Shown: positions 25,898-35,019, numbered from the stretch's first letter. The stretch is DNA of 64,000 nt from Dysgonomonas sp. 216 (GCF_010501065.1 NZ_QVMM01000009.1:1-64000), one strand, 5' to 3'. Numbers and translations: made by a program. Notes: generated by a model not told the origin, from the sequence alone.

Positions 25898-27109
25898 CTA
25901 TAACAAATTCTTCATAGCTTCATCAATCTGACTATTTTCAAAGCTATCTAAATAAATCTGTGTTGTCTTTAAATCGGAATGTCCTAATGTTTCACTAATC
26001 AATGCAATATTAACACCAGAACATTTTAAGACACTAGCAAACGAGTGTCTTGCAACATAGGTAGTAAGATTCGCATTTATTCCTGCTTTGGCTGATATGA
26101 TTTTCAAACACTTATTTATATGTTCCAAAACCTTATGCTTACGATTATATTTTTGTAGCTCTGTTATATGTATAGTTTTATCAAGAATAGGAAAAATATA
26201 ATCGTCAGAACAAACACCCTCTTTCAAATAGCTATTTACTATTTGTATAGCTTCTGTGCCGATTGGAATTGTGATTTTCTTTCCTGTTTTTTGCCTAATA
26301 TAAGATAATTTGCCCTCTGATATATTACTGTGTTGCAAATTTGCAATATCGGTAAAATTGATTCCACCACACAGATAACTAAATACATACAAATCTTTAC
26401 TTAGTTGCATATATTTATTATTAGAATCAAGGTCAACATTCATTATTTGCTTATTGGATTCTTTAGGAATAGCACGTTTTTCCGTTGTTGTATCAAACTT
26501 AGATATTTTAAATTCTTTAAAAGGGTAGGATTCTGCTTTAGCGTTCTTATTGGCGATTGCTTTATTAAATACACTTCGTAACGTTCTGAAAAATACACTT
26601 ATTGAAGTTTCTTTGCATTGACTGTCTCTAAGCCATTTTTCATATTTATTCAACCATTGCAAAGTTATTTCATTGAAATAAATGTCTAATTTGTTGTTGG
26701 TAAAACGTTTTAAGGAGTTGAAAGAATCTCGATAGTTTTTAGCCGTTCCAATTTTACCTATTGACTTTAGATAATCAATATATTCAATATAAAATTCAGA
26801 AACGGTTTTGTAGATAATTTTATTCGTCTTTGCGTCTAATAGTGTGGATGCTGTAAAGTCTTTATCTTCGGACTTAAATTCAAGAATCTGTTTTTGATAC
26901 TCATTTTCTTTCTCTAAAATGATTTTCAAAATTAATTCTCTATTTGGGCAGTTTGCTTTGGGGCGTTCCTTTTCGAAGTCCCAGAATTTAGGATTTACGG
27001 ATATTCCTAAACTTTTATATTTCTTCTTTCCATCTTTACAGATGCGAATTACTAACGGATGTTCTCCATTTGCTAATGTTTTCGATTTGTAACACAAGAT
27101 ATTAACCAT
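25898..27109 (-). CDS. int: Tyrosine integrase of the island (Bacteroidota type)
   Basis: A 403-residue integrase with an N-terminal arm-binding domain (KDGKKKYKSLGISVNPKFWD), a SAM-like domain around residues 105-200, and a catalytic domain with Arg and His in YVARHSFASVL, His in TLGHSDLKTT and Tyr in IYLDSF. The first catalytic Arg is not seen at its usual place: the motif reads CGGINFTDIANL. Loss of that residue is known in Bacteroides conjugative-transposon integrases such as IntDOT. The gene lies 99 bp from the tRNA-Val 3' end in the same orientation, as expected for the enzyme that integrated this island at the 17-bp tRNA repeat. Confidence 0.9.
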   Translation of the reverse strand: MVNILCYKSKTLANGEHPLVIRICKDGKKKYKSLGISVNPKFWDFEKERPKANCPNRELILKIILEKENEYQKQILEFKSEDKDFTASTLLDAKTNKIIYKTVSEFYIEYIDYLKSIGKIGTAKNYRDSFNSLKRFTNNKLDIYFNEITLQWLNKYEKWLRDSQCKETSISVFFRTLRSVFNKAIANKNAKAESYPFKEFKISKFDTTTEKRAIPKESNKQIMNVDLDSNNKYMQLSKDLYVFSYLCGGINFTDIANLQHSNISEGKLSYIRQKTGKKITIPIGTEAIQIVNSYLKEGVCSDDYIFPILDKTIHITELQKYNRKHKVLEHINKCLKIISAKAGINANLTTYVARHSFASVLKCSGVNIALISETLGHSDLKTTQIYLDSFENSQIDEAMKNLL

Positions 27110-27170
27110 GATTTTACGGTTTAATTCTTGGTTTAACTTTTATCAAAAAACCATTATTATAAACACAAAA

Positions 27171-27198
27171 AAAGACTTACAATTTACTGTAAGTCTTT
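27171..27198 (-). terminator. Island-borne terminator now serving tRNA-Val
   Basis: A perfect 11-bp stem with a 6-base loop (plus-strand arms 27171-27181 and 27188-27198) followed on the minus strand by a T run. It lies just inside the island and restores termination for the tRNA after integration. Confidence 0.75.
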
Positions 27199-27207
27199 GA
27201 TTTTCAA

Positions 27208-27224
27208 GTGGGCGTTGACGGATT
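27208..27224. repeat. Right attachment site of the island, in the tRNA-Val 3' end
   Basis: The same 17 bases as 6629-6645. It covers the discriminator base, the 3' acceptor strand and the start of the T arm of tRNA-Val. The tRNA gene remains complete because the matching sequence is retained on this side. Confidence 0.85.
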
Positions 27225-27283
27225 CGAACCGCCGACCCTCTGCTTGTAAGGCAGATGCTCTGAACCAACTGAGCTAAACGCCC
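27209..27283 (-). tRNA. tRNA-Val (anticodon TAC)
   Basis: A 75-base cloverleaf on the minus strand: 7-bp acceptor stem GGGCGTT/AACGCCC with discriminator A, D arm GCTC/GAGC, anticodon arm TCTGC-CTTACAA-GCAGA, T arm GGCGG-TTCGAAT-CCGTC with one G-U pair. CCA is not encoded. Its 3' end is the integration target of the island. Confidence 0.95.
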
Positions 27284-27382
27284 CTTTATGGGTTGCATTA
27301 TTTCTCAAATGCGATGCAAAGATATTGCTTTTTTTTTATATCCAAAATAAAATGTGTCTTTTTTTTTGAAAAAAATAGAGCA

Positions 27383-29140
27383 TTAATTTTCTTCCAAGCC
27401 AAATTCGTCCTTTAATCGCAGAAGATTTTGGTTCTGTTCGGCCATCAAGTCAAATTTTTCTTTAGCCGTAAATGCTAATTTCTTTTCATTGTCAACAGAG
27501 ATTCGTACTTCCATACGAATATGCGAATTTTTTAATCTGTTTCTAAGGAATGTTAGTATTGTGAATGCCGAATCATTTAACTTTTGTTCTTGTAGCTGAT
27601 TGTTTACTACAACTTCGAAAAGATCTCGATTTAAGAGGCTGGGTAAACAATTTATCATTGTGTTTTTTAAGTGATGATCGTCTCCTATGGCATCCGATTC
27701 AGTATATGATTTCCATTCATTGATAAGTTCCAACGGTGTAAAAGATTCTTCCAATATTACGGATTGGTCGTTTTCAGTCGAAGAAACCTCCTCTTTCTTT
27801 TCTTCAGTAATAGCCGATATCGATATTCCTAAGCTGCCGGGCATTTTTGTCTGTACCTTTTGAGAGGATATCGGTGGCGACTTTATTTCCGGAGTTTTAG
27901 TAACCTGGGGTTCGGGTTTGGGAGATATATTTGTTATGGGTTTGGTTTGATTGGATGCTATGGGTTGAGAAACAGGCGTGGACGACTGTTGTGTGTGAAT
28001 TGGATTAATTACTGAGTTTTTTTTTTCTTCACCGCTTTGTGTCGGTTGATCTGATAATTGACAAAGTTTTATTAATGTAAGATCTGATAATAGTCGTTTG
28101 TTTCGGCTTAATCTGTAATTAAGATCACAATCGTTTACTATTTCTATTGCTTTGTACAAAAAATGGTTGCTACATTTTTGTGCAATTTCGGTGTAGCGTG
28201 ATCGAATCGATGCTCCGACTTCGAATAATTCAGCTGTTTTGGCGTCTTTACATAAAAGTAAATCCCTGAAATGAGATGCAATACCTGTTATAACGTTGTG
28301 TCCATCAAATCCTCGGTTTAAAATATCGTTGAGAGTTAACAGCGAGTCTGTAACATTTTGGGCTAAAATGCTTTCTGTTAATTTGAAATAATATTCATAA
28401 TCCAGAACATTAAGATTCTCGATAACAGATTTATATGTGATATTGCCACCGGTAAAGCTTACTACCTGATCGAATATTGATAATGCATCCCGCATGCCTC
28501 CATCTGCTTTTTGCGCAAGGATATTTAAGGCTTCGGGGTCGGTAGTTACACCTTCGTTTTCGGCTACATAATGTAAATGTTCTACTATGTCGGTAATGCT
28601 TATTCTGCTAAAATCGTATATCTGGCATCGCGATAATATAGTAGGTAATATTTTATGTTTTTCGGTTGTGGCCAAAATGAAGATGGCGTGGTGAGGCGGC
28701 TCTTCTAATGTTTTGAGGAAAGCATTGAATGCAGCCGACGACAGCATGTGCACCTCGTCGATAATATACACTTTGTATTTGCCTATTTGGGGCGGAATAC
28801 GCACCTGATCTATTAATGAGCGAATATCATCGACCGAATTATTGGATGCGGCATCAAGTTCGTGAATATTCAACGAGCGTTGTTCGTTAAATGCCTGACA
28901 CGATTCGCATTTATTGCAAGCCTCTTTTTCGGGTGTTGGCTCCAGACAATTTATTGTTTTAGCGAATATCCGGGCACATGTGGTTTTTCCAACTCCTCTT
29001 GGCCCACAAAATAAATAAGCATGAGCCAGCTTATTCGATGCTATTGCATTTTTAAGAGTTGTTGTGAGCGAGCGTTGCCCGACAACTGAGCGAAAAGTGC
29101 TTGGTCGGTATTTTCGTGCCGAAACAATATAATTATCCAT
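27383..29140 (-). CDS. dnaX: DNA polymerase III subunit gamma/tau
   Basis: A 585-residue clamp-loader ATPase. Starting at the ATG at 29140 gives the family's usual beginning MDNYIVSARKYRPSTF; an upstream ATG at 29176 would overlap the promoter box. Visible motifs are Walker A GPRGVGKTT, the zinc-binding Cys set around CNKCESC, Walker B-like IIDEVHML and the arginine-finger motif LSRCQ. A Pro/Ser/Thr-rich linker (about residues 370-445) separates the ATPase from the tau-type C-terminal domain. The protein loads the sliding clamp and links polymerase cores. It is chromosomal, just outside the island and the tRNA. Confidence 0.95.
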   Translation of the reverse strand: MDNYIVSARKYRPSTFRSVVGQRSLTTTLKNAIASNKLAHAYLFCGPRGVGKTTCARIFAKTINCLEPTPEKEACNKCESCQAFNEQRSLNIHELDAASNNSVDDIRSLIDQVRIPPQIGKYKVYIIDEVHMLSSAAFNAFLKTLEEPPHHAIFILATTEKHKILPTILSRCQIYDFSRISITDIVEHLHYVAENEGVTTDPEALNILAQKADGGMRDALSIFDQVVSFTGGNITYKSVIENLNVLDYEYYFKLTESILAQNVTDSLLTLNDILNRGFDGHNVITGIASHFRDLLLCKDAKTAELFEVGASIRSRYTEIAQKCSNHFLYKAIEIVNDCDLNYRLSRNKRLLSDLTLIKLCQLSDQPTQSGEEKKNSVINPIHTQQSSTPVSQPIASNQTKPITNISPKPEPQVTKTPEIKSPPISSQKVQTKMPGSLGISISAITEEKKEEVSSTENDQSVILEESFTPLELINEWKSYTESDAIGDDHHLKNTMINCLPSLLNRDLFEVVVNNQLQEQKLNDSAFTILTFLRNRLKNSHIRMEVRISVDNEKKLAFTAKEKFDLMAEQNQNLLRLKDEFGLEEN

Positions 29141-29165
29141 AGGGTATCCAAAATATATAGGATTA

Positions 29166-29173
29166 CAAATATA
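29166..29173 (-). promoter_or_regulatory. -7 box (TAnnTTTG) for dnaX
   Basis: TATATTTG on the minus strand, 25 bp before the dnaX ATG at 29140. Its position argues against the upstream ATG at 29176. Confidence 0.55.
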
Positions 29174-29210
29174 CAAAAAGTTAGAGAATTATAATCCCTG
29201 CGATTGTTAA

Positions 29211-30098
29211 CTATTGTTTGCCTTTTAAGTAGTTGTCTACTTCGTTTAAAAGGCTTTGAGATACAGGGTATTCAAACTTTCGGGCGAATAAAGCATCTGA
29301 ATTTATAAGCGATTCAAAGTCGGAATCGTCTAAATTTGCCGGAAAATTTCCATTTCGCTCTTTCCAAAAAATAAAACGAAGATTGTTGTTAACTACATTG
29401 TGCTTAAAAGGAGAATCCATAATTAATGTCTGAAAAAATATTTCTTCGGAACAAAAAGAATACTTGAAGCGTGCTAAATATGCCGGATTTGAGTTTGTGT
29501 GTTGTAAAACATATTTTACACACTCGCTGCTAAGCGTCCAATAGGTCGATCCTCCATATAAAGGAGGAAACCATTTTGGTAATTTCCTTTTAAATTTGAT
29601 TAAAGTTTGCAGTTTTTTTGTCAGGGCAATAAATACTCTGCCAAATCCGCTTCGTCCATTTAGATAGTCGTAGAAATTATATTGTTCAATTCTGTCTAAT
29701 CCTCCATGTGGCCATCGTTCGTAAGGCAATTTTTGAACTTCCATAAACTCTTTGCCTTTATTATTATAGATAAAAGAATCTATGTTTTTACAGCTTTTTA
29801 TAGGGTAATCGTGTCCCGTAATTAGATGAATATACTCGTTCGAAGAGTCTTTTAAAGCCTCTTCCGATAGATGTAATATTGCTTTTAAATGGTTTATGCC
29901 TCCCCAATTTATCTTGTACTTTTGAGAAATCAGTTCGATGCTTTTTATTTGAGAAAGCTTTTCGGTGTCGGAGGCAGACACTTTGCTTTTCCGATCTATA
30001 TGTATGTATATCTTAAAATTGTCGTAGTTGAAGAAGGTGGCTATCTTTATTAAATGTTCAATATTCTTATAAGCTGTTATGATTATGGCATGTTGCAT
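29211..30098 (-). CDS. Core-2/I-branching GT14-type glycosyltransferase
   Basis: A 295-residue protein when started at 30098 (MQHAIIITAYKN). The layout is that of bacterial homologues of beta-1,6-N-acetylglucosaminyltransferases: an N-terminal AYKN motif, IYIHIDRKS, NWGGINHLKAIL, the ITGHDYPIKS motif near residue 100, GSTYWTLS in the acceptor region and a SEEIFFQTL catalytic-type Glu segment. Such enzymes extend surface polysaccharide or glycoprotein glycans; the sugar donor and acceptor are not known here. No signal peptide is seen, so it should act at the cytoplasmic face. It lies upstream of dnaX on the same strand with its own possible TATTTTTG box at 30111-30118. Confidence 0.8.
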   Translation of the reverse strand: MQHAIIITAYKNIEHLIKIATFFNYDNFKIYIHIDRKSKVSASDTEKLSQIKSIELISQKYKINWGGINHLKAILHLSEEALKDSSNEYIHLITGHDYPIKSCKNIDSFIYNNKGKEFMEVQKLPYERWPHGGLDRIEQYNFYDYLNGRSGFGRVFIALTKKLQTLIKFKRKLPKWFPPLYGGSTYWTLSSECVKYVLQHTNSNPAYLARFKYSFCSEEIFFQTLIMDSPFKHNVVNNNLRFIFWKERNGNFPANLDDSDFESLINSDALFARKFEYPVSQSLLNEVDNYLKGKQ

Positions 30099-30215
30099 AT
30101 GTTTTTTTTGCAAAAATAACAATATTATGAAGATAATATAGCGAATTTAGAGAACGCAAAAGCTTAACACTAAGAAAATTGTTGTAAATTTGTGTTTTGG
30201 GAATGAAAAATATTG

Positions 30216-30223
30216 TATATTTG
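30216..30223 (+). promoter_or_regulatory. -7 box (TAnnTTTG) for the OmpA-family gene
   Basis: TATATTTG, 36 bp before the ATG at 30260. TTTG motifs lie upstream, but the spacing is not ideal. Confidence 0.5.
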
Positions 30224-30259
30224 CTCCCTGAATAAGTAACTTTTGTTAATTATAATAAT

Positions 30260-31657
30260 ATGAATCAAAAAACTTTACTGGCTATCTTGGTGATGCTATC
30301 TTGTAACCTTTCATATATTCTTGCACAAGAAGAATCGTCTTCTGTAAGTTTAGAACTAGAGGGTGCAGAGACACAGGAGGTACTACACAACGCTTACAAA
30401 ACCAGCTGGGTTAAAAATCGGTTTAAAGACACATGGTATATAACATTTGGTAGTGGTGTTCAGACTATTATCGCTGAAGATGATGATAAAGCCAATTTTA
30501 CCGACCGTTTAACTTATGCACCATCTATTACTATTGGTAAATATTTCTCGCCTATATGGGGGTTAAGAGTGCAAATAACCGGAGGATCGTTGCATGGGTT
30601 CAATGATGGAGAATCGGGGACATACCGCAAATGGAACAGTGGAAGCGATCACTACCAGGGAGCGGGTTATGCCGGAAGGCCTGGTTATCCGACGACTGCA
30701 GATGCTAATTTCGCAACATGGGACCCACAGTGGGTTCGCAGAGGCTATACATTAGACAATGGACAGATTGGGCTTAGCAGTAACGGTTATTTCTGGGGAG
30801 ATGGATGGCATACAGGAAAGCTATATATGCAACATATAAAATATGCTGCTTTAAATATGAACTTCATGTTCGATTTATTGACCCTGATAGGAGATTACAA
30901 CCCTAAACGTGCATTCGATATTACTCCTTTTGGAGGAATTGCATATTCTCATTTATTCCCAAGCTGGGGTTATGAGGCTTATGATGTAATTGGAGCAAAT
31001 GGAGGGGTGAACCTTAAATTTAGATTAGGAAAAAAATGGGATTTTAATTTAGAAGGTAATATTTCATTATATCCGGATGATTATGATGGTCATTTAGGAG
31101 GAAGTCGTAGTATGGATATTGTTGCTCAAACAACAGCCGGATTTACTTATAAAATTGGTAAGAGCACTTGGGAGGTTGCACAACCTGCAAGCTACGATAT
31201 GATTAAAGACCTTAATGATGAGATTACTCGTTTAAGAATTTTAGCTCAACAGGCTAAACCATGTCCTGACTGTCCTGCTTGTCCTGATCCTGTGACTTCG
31301 GTAGGAGCTACTAATAATATGAAAGAAACTAAATTCTTACCAGATCCAGTATTCTTCCGTATAGATAAATCTATTATCGATGCTTCGGAATGGCATAAAA
31401 TAGAAAAAGCAGTAGCATATCTGAACAATCATCCTGATGTGAATGTGGTATTAACAGGTTATGCTGACCGCAAAACAGGTTATCCTGCATATAACATGAG
31501 ACTGTCGGAAAGACGTGCGAAAGCAGTATCTAAGGCTCTTGTTGAAAGATATGGAGTTACTCCATCAAGAATATCTATTAACTGGGAAGGCGACCGTATA
31601 CAGCCATTTGATATTAACGCATGGAACCGTGTTGTTGTATTCGTGATTGAAGAATAA
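30260..31657 (+). CDS. OmpA-family outer-membrane protein
   Basis: A 465-residue outer-membrane protein. It has a signal peptide ending YILAQ, an N-terminal beta-barrel-like region (to about residue 300, rich in aromatic strands), a Cys/Pro hinge (KPCPDCPACPDP, about 332-343) and a C-terminal OmpA peptidoglycan-binding domain with NVVLTGYADRKTG and NMRLSERRAKAVSKAL. Proteins of this layout link the outer membrane to the cell wall and are among the most abundant in Bacteroidales. It is preceded by a TAnnTTTG box and followed by a strong terminator, so it is probably a single-gene unit with high expression. Confidence 0.9.
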   Translation: MNQKTLLAILVMLSCNLSYILAQEESSSVSLELEGAETQEVLHNAYKTSWVKNRFKDTWYITFGSGVQTIIAEDDDKANFTDRLTYAPSITIGKYFSPIWGLRVQITGGSLHGFNDGESGTYRKWNSGSDHYQGAGYAGRPGYPTTADANFATWDPQWVRRGYTLDNGQIGLSSNGYFWGDGWHTGKLYMQHIKYAALNMNFMFDLLTLIGDYNPKRAFDITPFGGIAYSHLFPSWGYEAYDVIGANGGVNLKFRLGKKWDFNLEGNISLYPDDYDGHLGGSRSMDIVAQTTAGFTYKIGKSTWEVAQPASYDMIKDLNDEITRLRILAQQAKPCPDCPACPDPVTSVGATNNMKETKFLPDPVFFRIDKSIIDASEWHKIEKAVAYLNNHPDVNVVLTGYADRKTGYPAYNMRLSERRAKAVSKALVERYGVTPSRISINWEGDRIQPFDINAWNRVVVFVIEE

Positions 31658-31680
31658 CACTACCGGATAAAGATACAAGA

Positions 31681-31714
31681 AAAAGCAGTATGAATCTTCA
31701 TGCTGCTTTTTTTG
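31681..31714 (+). terminator. Terminator after the OmpA-family gene
   Basis: A stem aagcagtatgaa/ttcatgctgctt with a short loop and a run of seven T residues. Confidence 0.85.
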
Positions 31715-31783
31715 TGTACAGATGGTGTTGTAAGTGAGTTATAGTAAAAGATAAGGCTTATTCGTTTTTACGAAAAGAATCCT

Positions 31784-31791
31784 TATCTTTG
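31784..31791 (+). promoter_or_regulatory. -7 box (TAnnTTTG) for the barrel protein and priA
   Basis: TATCTTTG, 135 bp before the ATG at 31927. This gives a fairly long leader in which I see no known riboswitch. Confidence 0.45.
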
Positions 31792-31926
31792 AACGCAGAC
31801 AACAATTGAAGTAAAAGGAGATTGTAGGACTATTGTAATTTTCCCATAGTTAAATAATTATCGACTTAGCACAACAAATAGGTTCTTCAAATTGTTAGAA
31901 TAGGTAACTTAAAAGTATTATAAATT

Positions 31927-32547
31927 ATGAGAACATCTGAAAAAATCTGGAAAGTAAGTTTGCTTGTCGCATTCTTCTCATTATTGTCGGTTCCGTCTTT
32001 TTCTCAAATAAGGTTTGGGGCTCAGGCAGGAGTTGATATTATCGATCACAAAATAAATTCGGATATCCTTAATACAAGAAACCGTCTGGGATTTTATTTA
32101 GGACCTAAAATGGAGGCTTCGATCCCGTTTATAGGTTTGGGCGCCGATCTTTCCCTTTTATATGGGCTACACAAATATAAGGTAACAGATAAAGTGAATG
32201 CAGATTACGATATCTCTGATTATCACTATCTGAGTATTCCGCTTAACCTGAAAAAGCGCTTTTCGGTTTTGGGTCTGGTAGGCGTGTTCTTTAATGCAGG
32301 ACCTTATGGTGAAGTGAAACTTAGCGGAGGTAATGTAAAAAAAGCATCTGACGACTTCAAGTCGAGGAATTTTAAGATGGGCTTGAATTTTGGTGGAGGC
32401 GTACAACTCTTTAAAAGCTTTGATATAGGCTTGCAGTTCCGTTATAAGCTAACAGACGACTATGCCGATGATAAACCCGGTTTGGGTGATTTGACTAAAA
32501 TCAATGATAAGACTTGGTCTTTGAATCTTACGTACTTTTTTAAATAA
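31927..32547 (+). CDS. Outer-membrane beta-barrel protein (PorT-like)
   Basis: A 206-residue protein with a signal peptide ending PSFSQ and alternating hydrophobic strands throughout (FGAQAGVDI, LGFYLGPKMEASIPF, GLGADLSLLYGL, FNAGPYGEVKL, MGLNFGGGVQLF), closing with the aromatic strand WSLNLTYFFK. This is the pattern of the outer-membrane beta-barrel family that includes PorT of the type IX secretion system, but the family is broad and a transport role cannot be assigned. Its stop codon shares a base with the priA start (TAATG), so priA translation is probably coupled to it, an unusual partner for a helicase gene. Confidence 0.75.
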   Translation: MRTSEKIWKVSLLVAFFSLLSVPSFSQIRFGAQAGVDIIDHKINSDILNTRNRLGFYLGPKMEASIPFIGLGADLSLLYGLHKYKVTDKVNADYDISDYHYLSIPLNLKKRFSVLGLVGVFFNAGPYGEVKLSGGNVKKASDDFKSRNFKMGLNFGGGVQLFKSFDIGLQFRYKLTDDYADDKPGLGDLTKINDKTWSLNLTYFFK

Positions 32548-35000
32548 TGGCACTATTTGTTGATGTAATTCTGCCTCTTCCCCTCGATTCGTTGTTTACG
32601 TATACGGTTCAGGATAATCCGGACGATGTGAAACAAGGATGCAGGGTTATTGTACAGTTTGGTAAAAGGAAGTATTACACGGCAATAGTAGTCAATGTTT
32701 ACGAAGGTGAACCTAAAGAAGGAATAAAGGAAATAATATCGGTTCTCGACAGGGAGCCGATTGTTTTTTCAACCCAGCTCGAATTTTGGAACTGGGTATC
32801 GTCGTACTATATGTGTAGCATTGGCGATGTGTATAAGGCTGCTTTGCCGTCGGCTCTTAAACTGGAGAGCGAAACTCTGATTGCTAAGATTGATGGGTTT
32901 GAGAAGAAATCCGAATTTACCCCTACCGAGCTAAAGGTATATTATGCCTTGCCCGATAATGAGGCGGTTAAAATATCGGAGTTGGAAAAACAGCTTAAAA
33001 TAAGCAACATTATACCTTATGTGAAGTCGCTTGTCGACAAAGGAGCAATAGAGATAAGCGAAGATATAAGGAATAACTATATATCGAAAAAGAGGAATGT
33101 TATTTCCTTAGCTAAGGATTTTTCGGAACGCGAGCTTCATCTTTTTATTGACATACTGCAGCGTGCAAAGAAGCAGCAACAACTTTTGATGGAATTTCTC
33201 CGAATCAGAGAAGAGGCTTCGGATATAAAGTTGTTTAGCATAGATAAAAAAGAACTGTCTGATAAAACAGGCATTGCTTCTGCCATAATAGATGCATTGG
33301 TCGACCGTAAGATATTAAAGCAAACGCAGGAAGAAATCAGTCGTTTCAACTACGGACAGGCTAATCCTGAAGCATCGAATACATTGAATGCTCATCAGCA
33401 GGAGGCATACAACAAAATACAATCTTTGTTTAACAACAAATCTGTAGTATTGCTCCATGGTGTAACATCGAGCGGAAAAACAGAAATTTACATCCGCATG
33501 ATAGCCGAAGCTATTGCCCGTGGGCAACAAGTATTGTATTTATTGCCCGAAATAGCCTTGACTACACAAATTACGGAACGTTTAAAATCTGTATTCGGAA
33601 ACAAATTGTCGGTCTATCACTCAAAATTTAACGATAATGAACGTGCCGAAACGTGGACAACACTTGTCTCTCAGGGGGAGGGAAGGGTTGTTTTAGGAGC
33701 GCGTTCTGCTATATTTTTGCCTTTTTCCGATCTGAGCCTCATAATAGTTGACGAAGAACACGAAAGTTCTTATAAGCAACAAGACCCTGCACCTCGTTAT
33801 AATGCTCGTAATGCAGCTATTGTGTTAGCTAATATACACAAGTGTAAGGTTTTGCTTGGTACAGCAACTCCGTCTGTCGAAACTTACTACAATGCACGGA
33901 ACGGAAAATTCGGTTTAGTTACCCTGACTAAACGGCACGATGAAATTGAACTTCCCGAAATTGTACCCGTTAACACAAAAGAATTAAAACGGCGCAAACA
34001 AATGAAATCTGTTTTGTCGCCTCCCCTAATAGATAAAATGAAGATTGCTTTTTCCGACGGCAAGCAGGCTATATTGTTTCAGAACCGTAGGGGATTTGCT
34101 CCGCTTATTGAATGTAAGGTCTGCTCGTGGACAAAGTATTGCGATCATTGCGATGTGAGTCTTACCTATCACAAAGGGCAGGGTGTTATGGTGTGTCACT
34201 ATTGCGGTGCAACTTACCGTATACCTGATGTGTGCCCGAATTGCGAAACACCTACATTGGATGTTGTAGGATATGGAACAGAACGTATTGCGGAGGAAGT
34301 TGGCGAAGTATTTCCTGATGCTTCGATTGCACGGATGGATTTGGATACAACACGCACAAAGAGGGCTTACGAGCATATTATATCCGATTTTGAATCGGGG
34401 AAAACGAATGTGCTTATCGGTACTCAAATGGTATCGAAAGGATTGGATTTTGACAATGTAACCGTGGTTGGTATATTAAACGCTGATGGTTTGTTGAACT
34501 ATCCCGATTTCAGGGCGCACGAAAAGGCATTTCAGCTTATGACACAGGTTAGCGGACGTGCGGGACGAAAGAATGCGCGTGGGCTTGTTTTGCTGCAAAC
34601 GGCTAATCCGCAGCATCCTATAATAAAGGATGTGGTAAATAATGACTATGAAAATTTTTATGATACACAGATAGCCGAACGTCAATTGTTTCGCTATCCT
34701 CCTTTTTACAGGCTTATATCTGTTGTGTTGAAAGCAAGGGACGAGCGTGTGCTTGAAGAGGCTTCACGCCATTTTGCGCAAATACTGAGAGAATCGTTCG
34801 GCGAAAATGTTTTGGGGCCAACAAAGCCGCCTGTTGCCCGTGTGCAATCGTTGTATATAAGAAATATACTTCTGAAAGTGGAGATTCAGGCATCGCCGCA
34901 AAAGGTAAGGGATGCTATTAAGTATTATAAAGAATATCTGTTTTCGCAGCCCGATTTCAAGTCGGTACTTATCCAGTTTGATGTAGACCCATTGGTATAA
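32547..35000 (+). CDS. priA: Primosomal replication-restart helicase PriA
   Basis: An 817-residue helicase that reloads the replisome at stalled forks. The N-terminal DNA-binding domain (VDVILPLPLDSLFTYTV) precedes Walker A HGVTSSGKTEIY, the DEEH box IIVDEEHESSYKQQD, the GTATPS motif and the two zinc sites (CKVCSWTKYCDHC and CHYCGATY ... CPNC), with all eight Cys visible. GTQMVSKGLDF and QVSGRAGR are helicase motifs V and VI. All key residues are present and the length is normal for the Bacteroidota. It starts one base into the stop codon of the upstream barrel gene. Confidence 0.95.
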   Translation: MALFVDVILPLPLDSLFTYTVQDNPDDVKQGCRVIVQFGKRKYYTAIVVNVYEGEPKEGIKEIISVLDREPIVFSTQLEFWNWVSSYYMCSIGDVYKAALPSALKLESETLIAKIDGFEKKSEFTPTELKVYYALPDNEAVKISELEKQLKISNIIPYVKSLVDKGAIEISEDIRNNYISKKRNVISLAKDFSERELHLFIDILQRAKKQQQLLMEFLRIREEASDIKLFSIDKKELSDKTGIASAIIDALVDRKILKQTQEEISRFNYGQANPEASNTLNAHQQEAYNKIQSLFNNKSVVLLHGVTSSGKTEIYIRMIAEAIARGQQVLYLLPEIALTTQITERLKSVFGNKLSVYHSKFNDNERAETWTTLVSQGEGRVVLGARSAIFLPFSDLSLIIVDEEHESSYKQQDPAPRYNARNAAIVLANIHKCKVLLGTATPSVETYYNARNGKFGLVTLTKRHDEIELPEIVPVNTKELKRRKQMKSVLSPPLIDKMKIAFSDGKQAILFQNRRGFAPLIECKVCSWTKYCDHCDVSLTYHKGQGVMVCHYCGATYRIPDVCPNCETPTLDVVGYGTERIAEEVGEVFPDASIARMDLDTTRTKRAYEHIISDFESGKTNVLIGTQMVSKGLDFDNVTVVGILNADGLLNYPDFRAHEKAFQLMTQVSGRAGRKNARGLVLLQTANPQHPIIKDVVNNDYENFYDTQIAERQLFRYPPFYRLISVVLKARDERVLEEASRHFAQILRESFGENVLGPTKPPVARVQSLYIRNILLKVEIQASPQKVRDAIKYYKEYLFSQPDFKSVLIQFDVDPLV

Positions 35001-35019
35001 ACTTACTGCCTGCCAAAGA

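Larger units (their letters stand above)
6629..27224. mobile_element. 20.6-kb genomic island integrated in tRNA-Val, rich in defence genes
   Basis: Bounded by the 17-bp repeat at 6629-6645 and 27208-27224. The integrase (25898-27109) lies directly next to the intact tRNA, as is usual for tRNA-targeting elements. The cargo is an AbiE pair, a type I restriction operon with a specificity shuffler, an orphan conjugation gene, an IS21-family element and a three-gene operon of nuclease and ATPase type. I see no relaxase, replication gene or type IV secretion apparatus, so it is not self-transmissible as read; it may be mobilised by another element or be a remnant. Both flanks outside are ordinary chromosomal genes. 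Confidence 0.85.
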
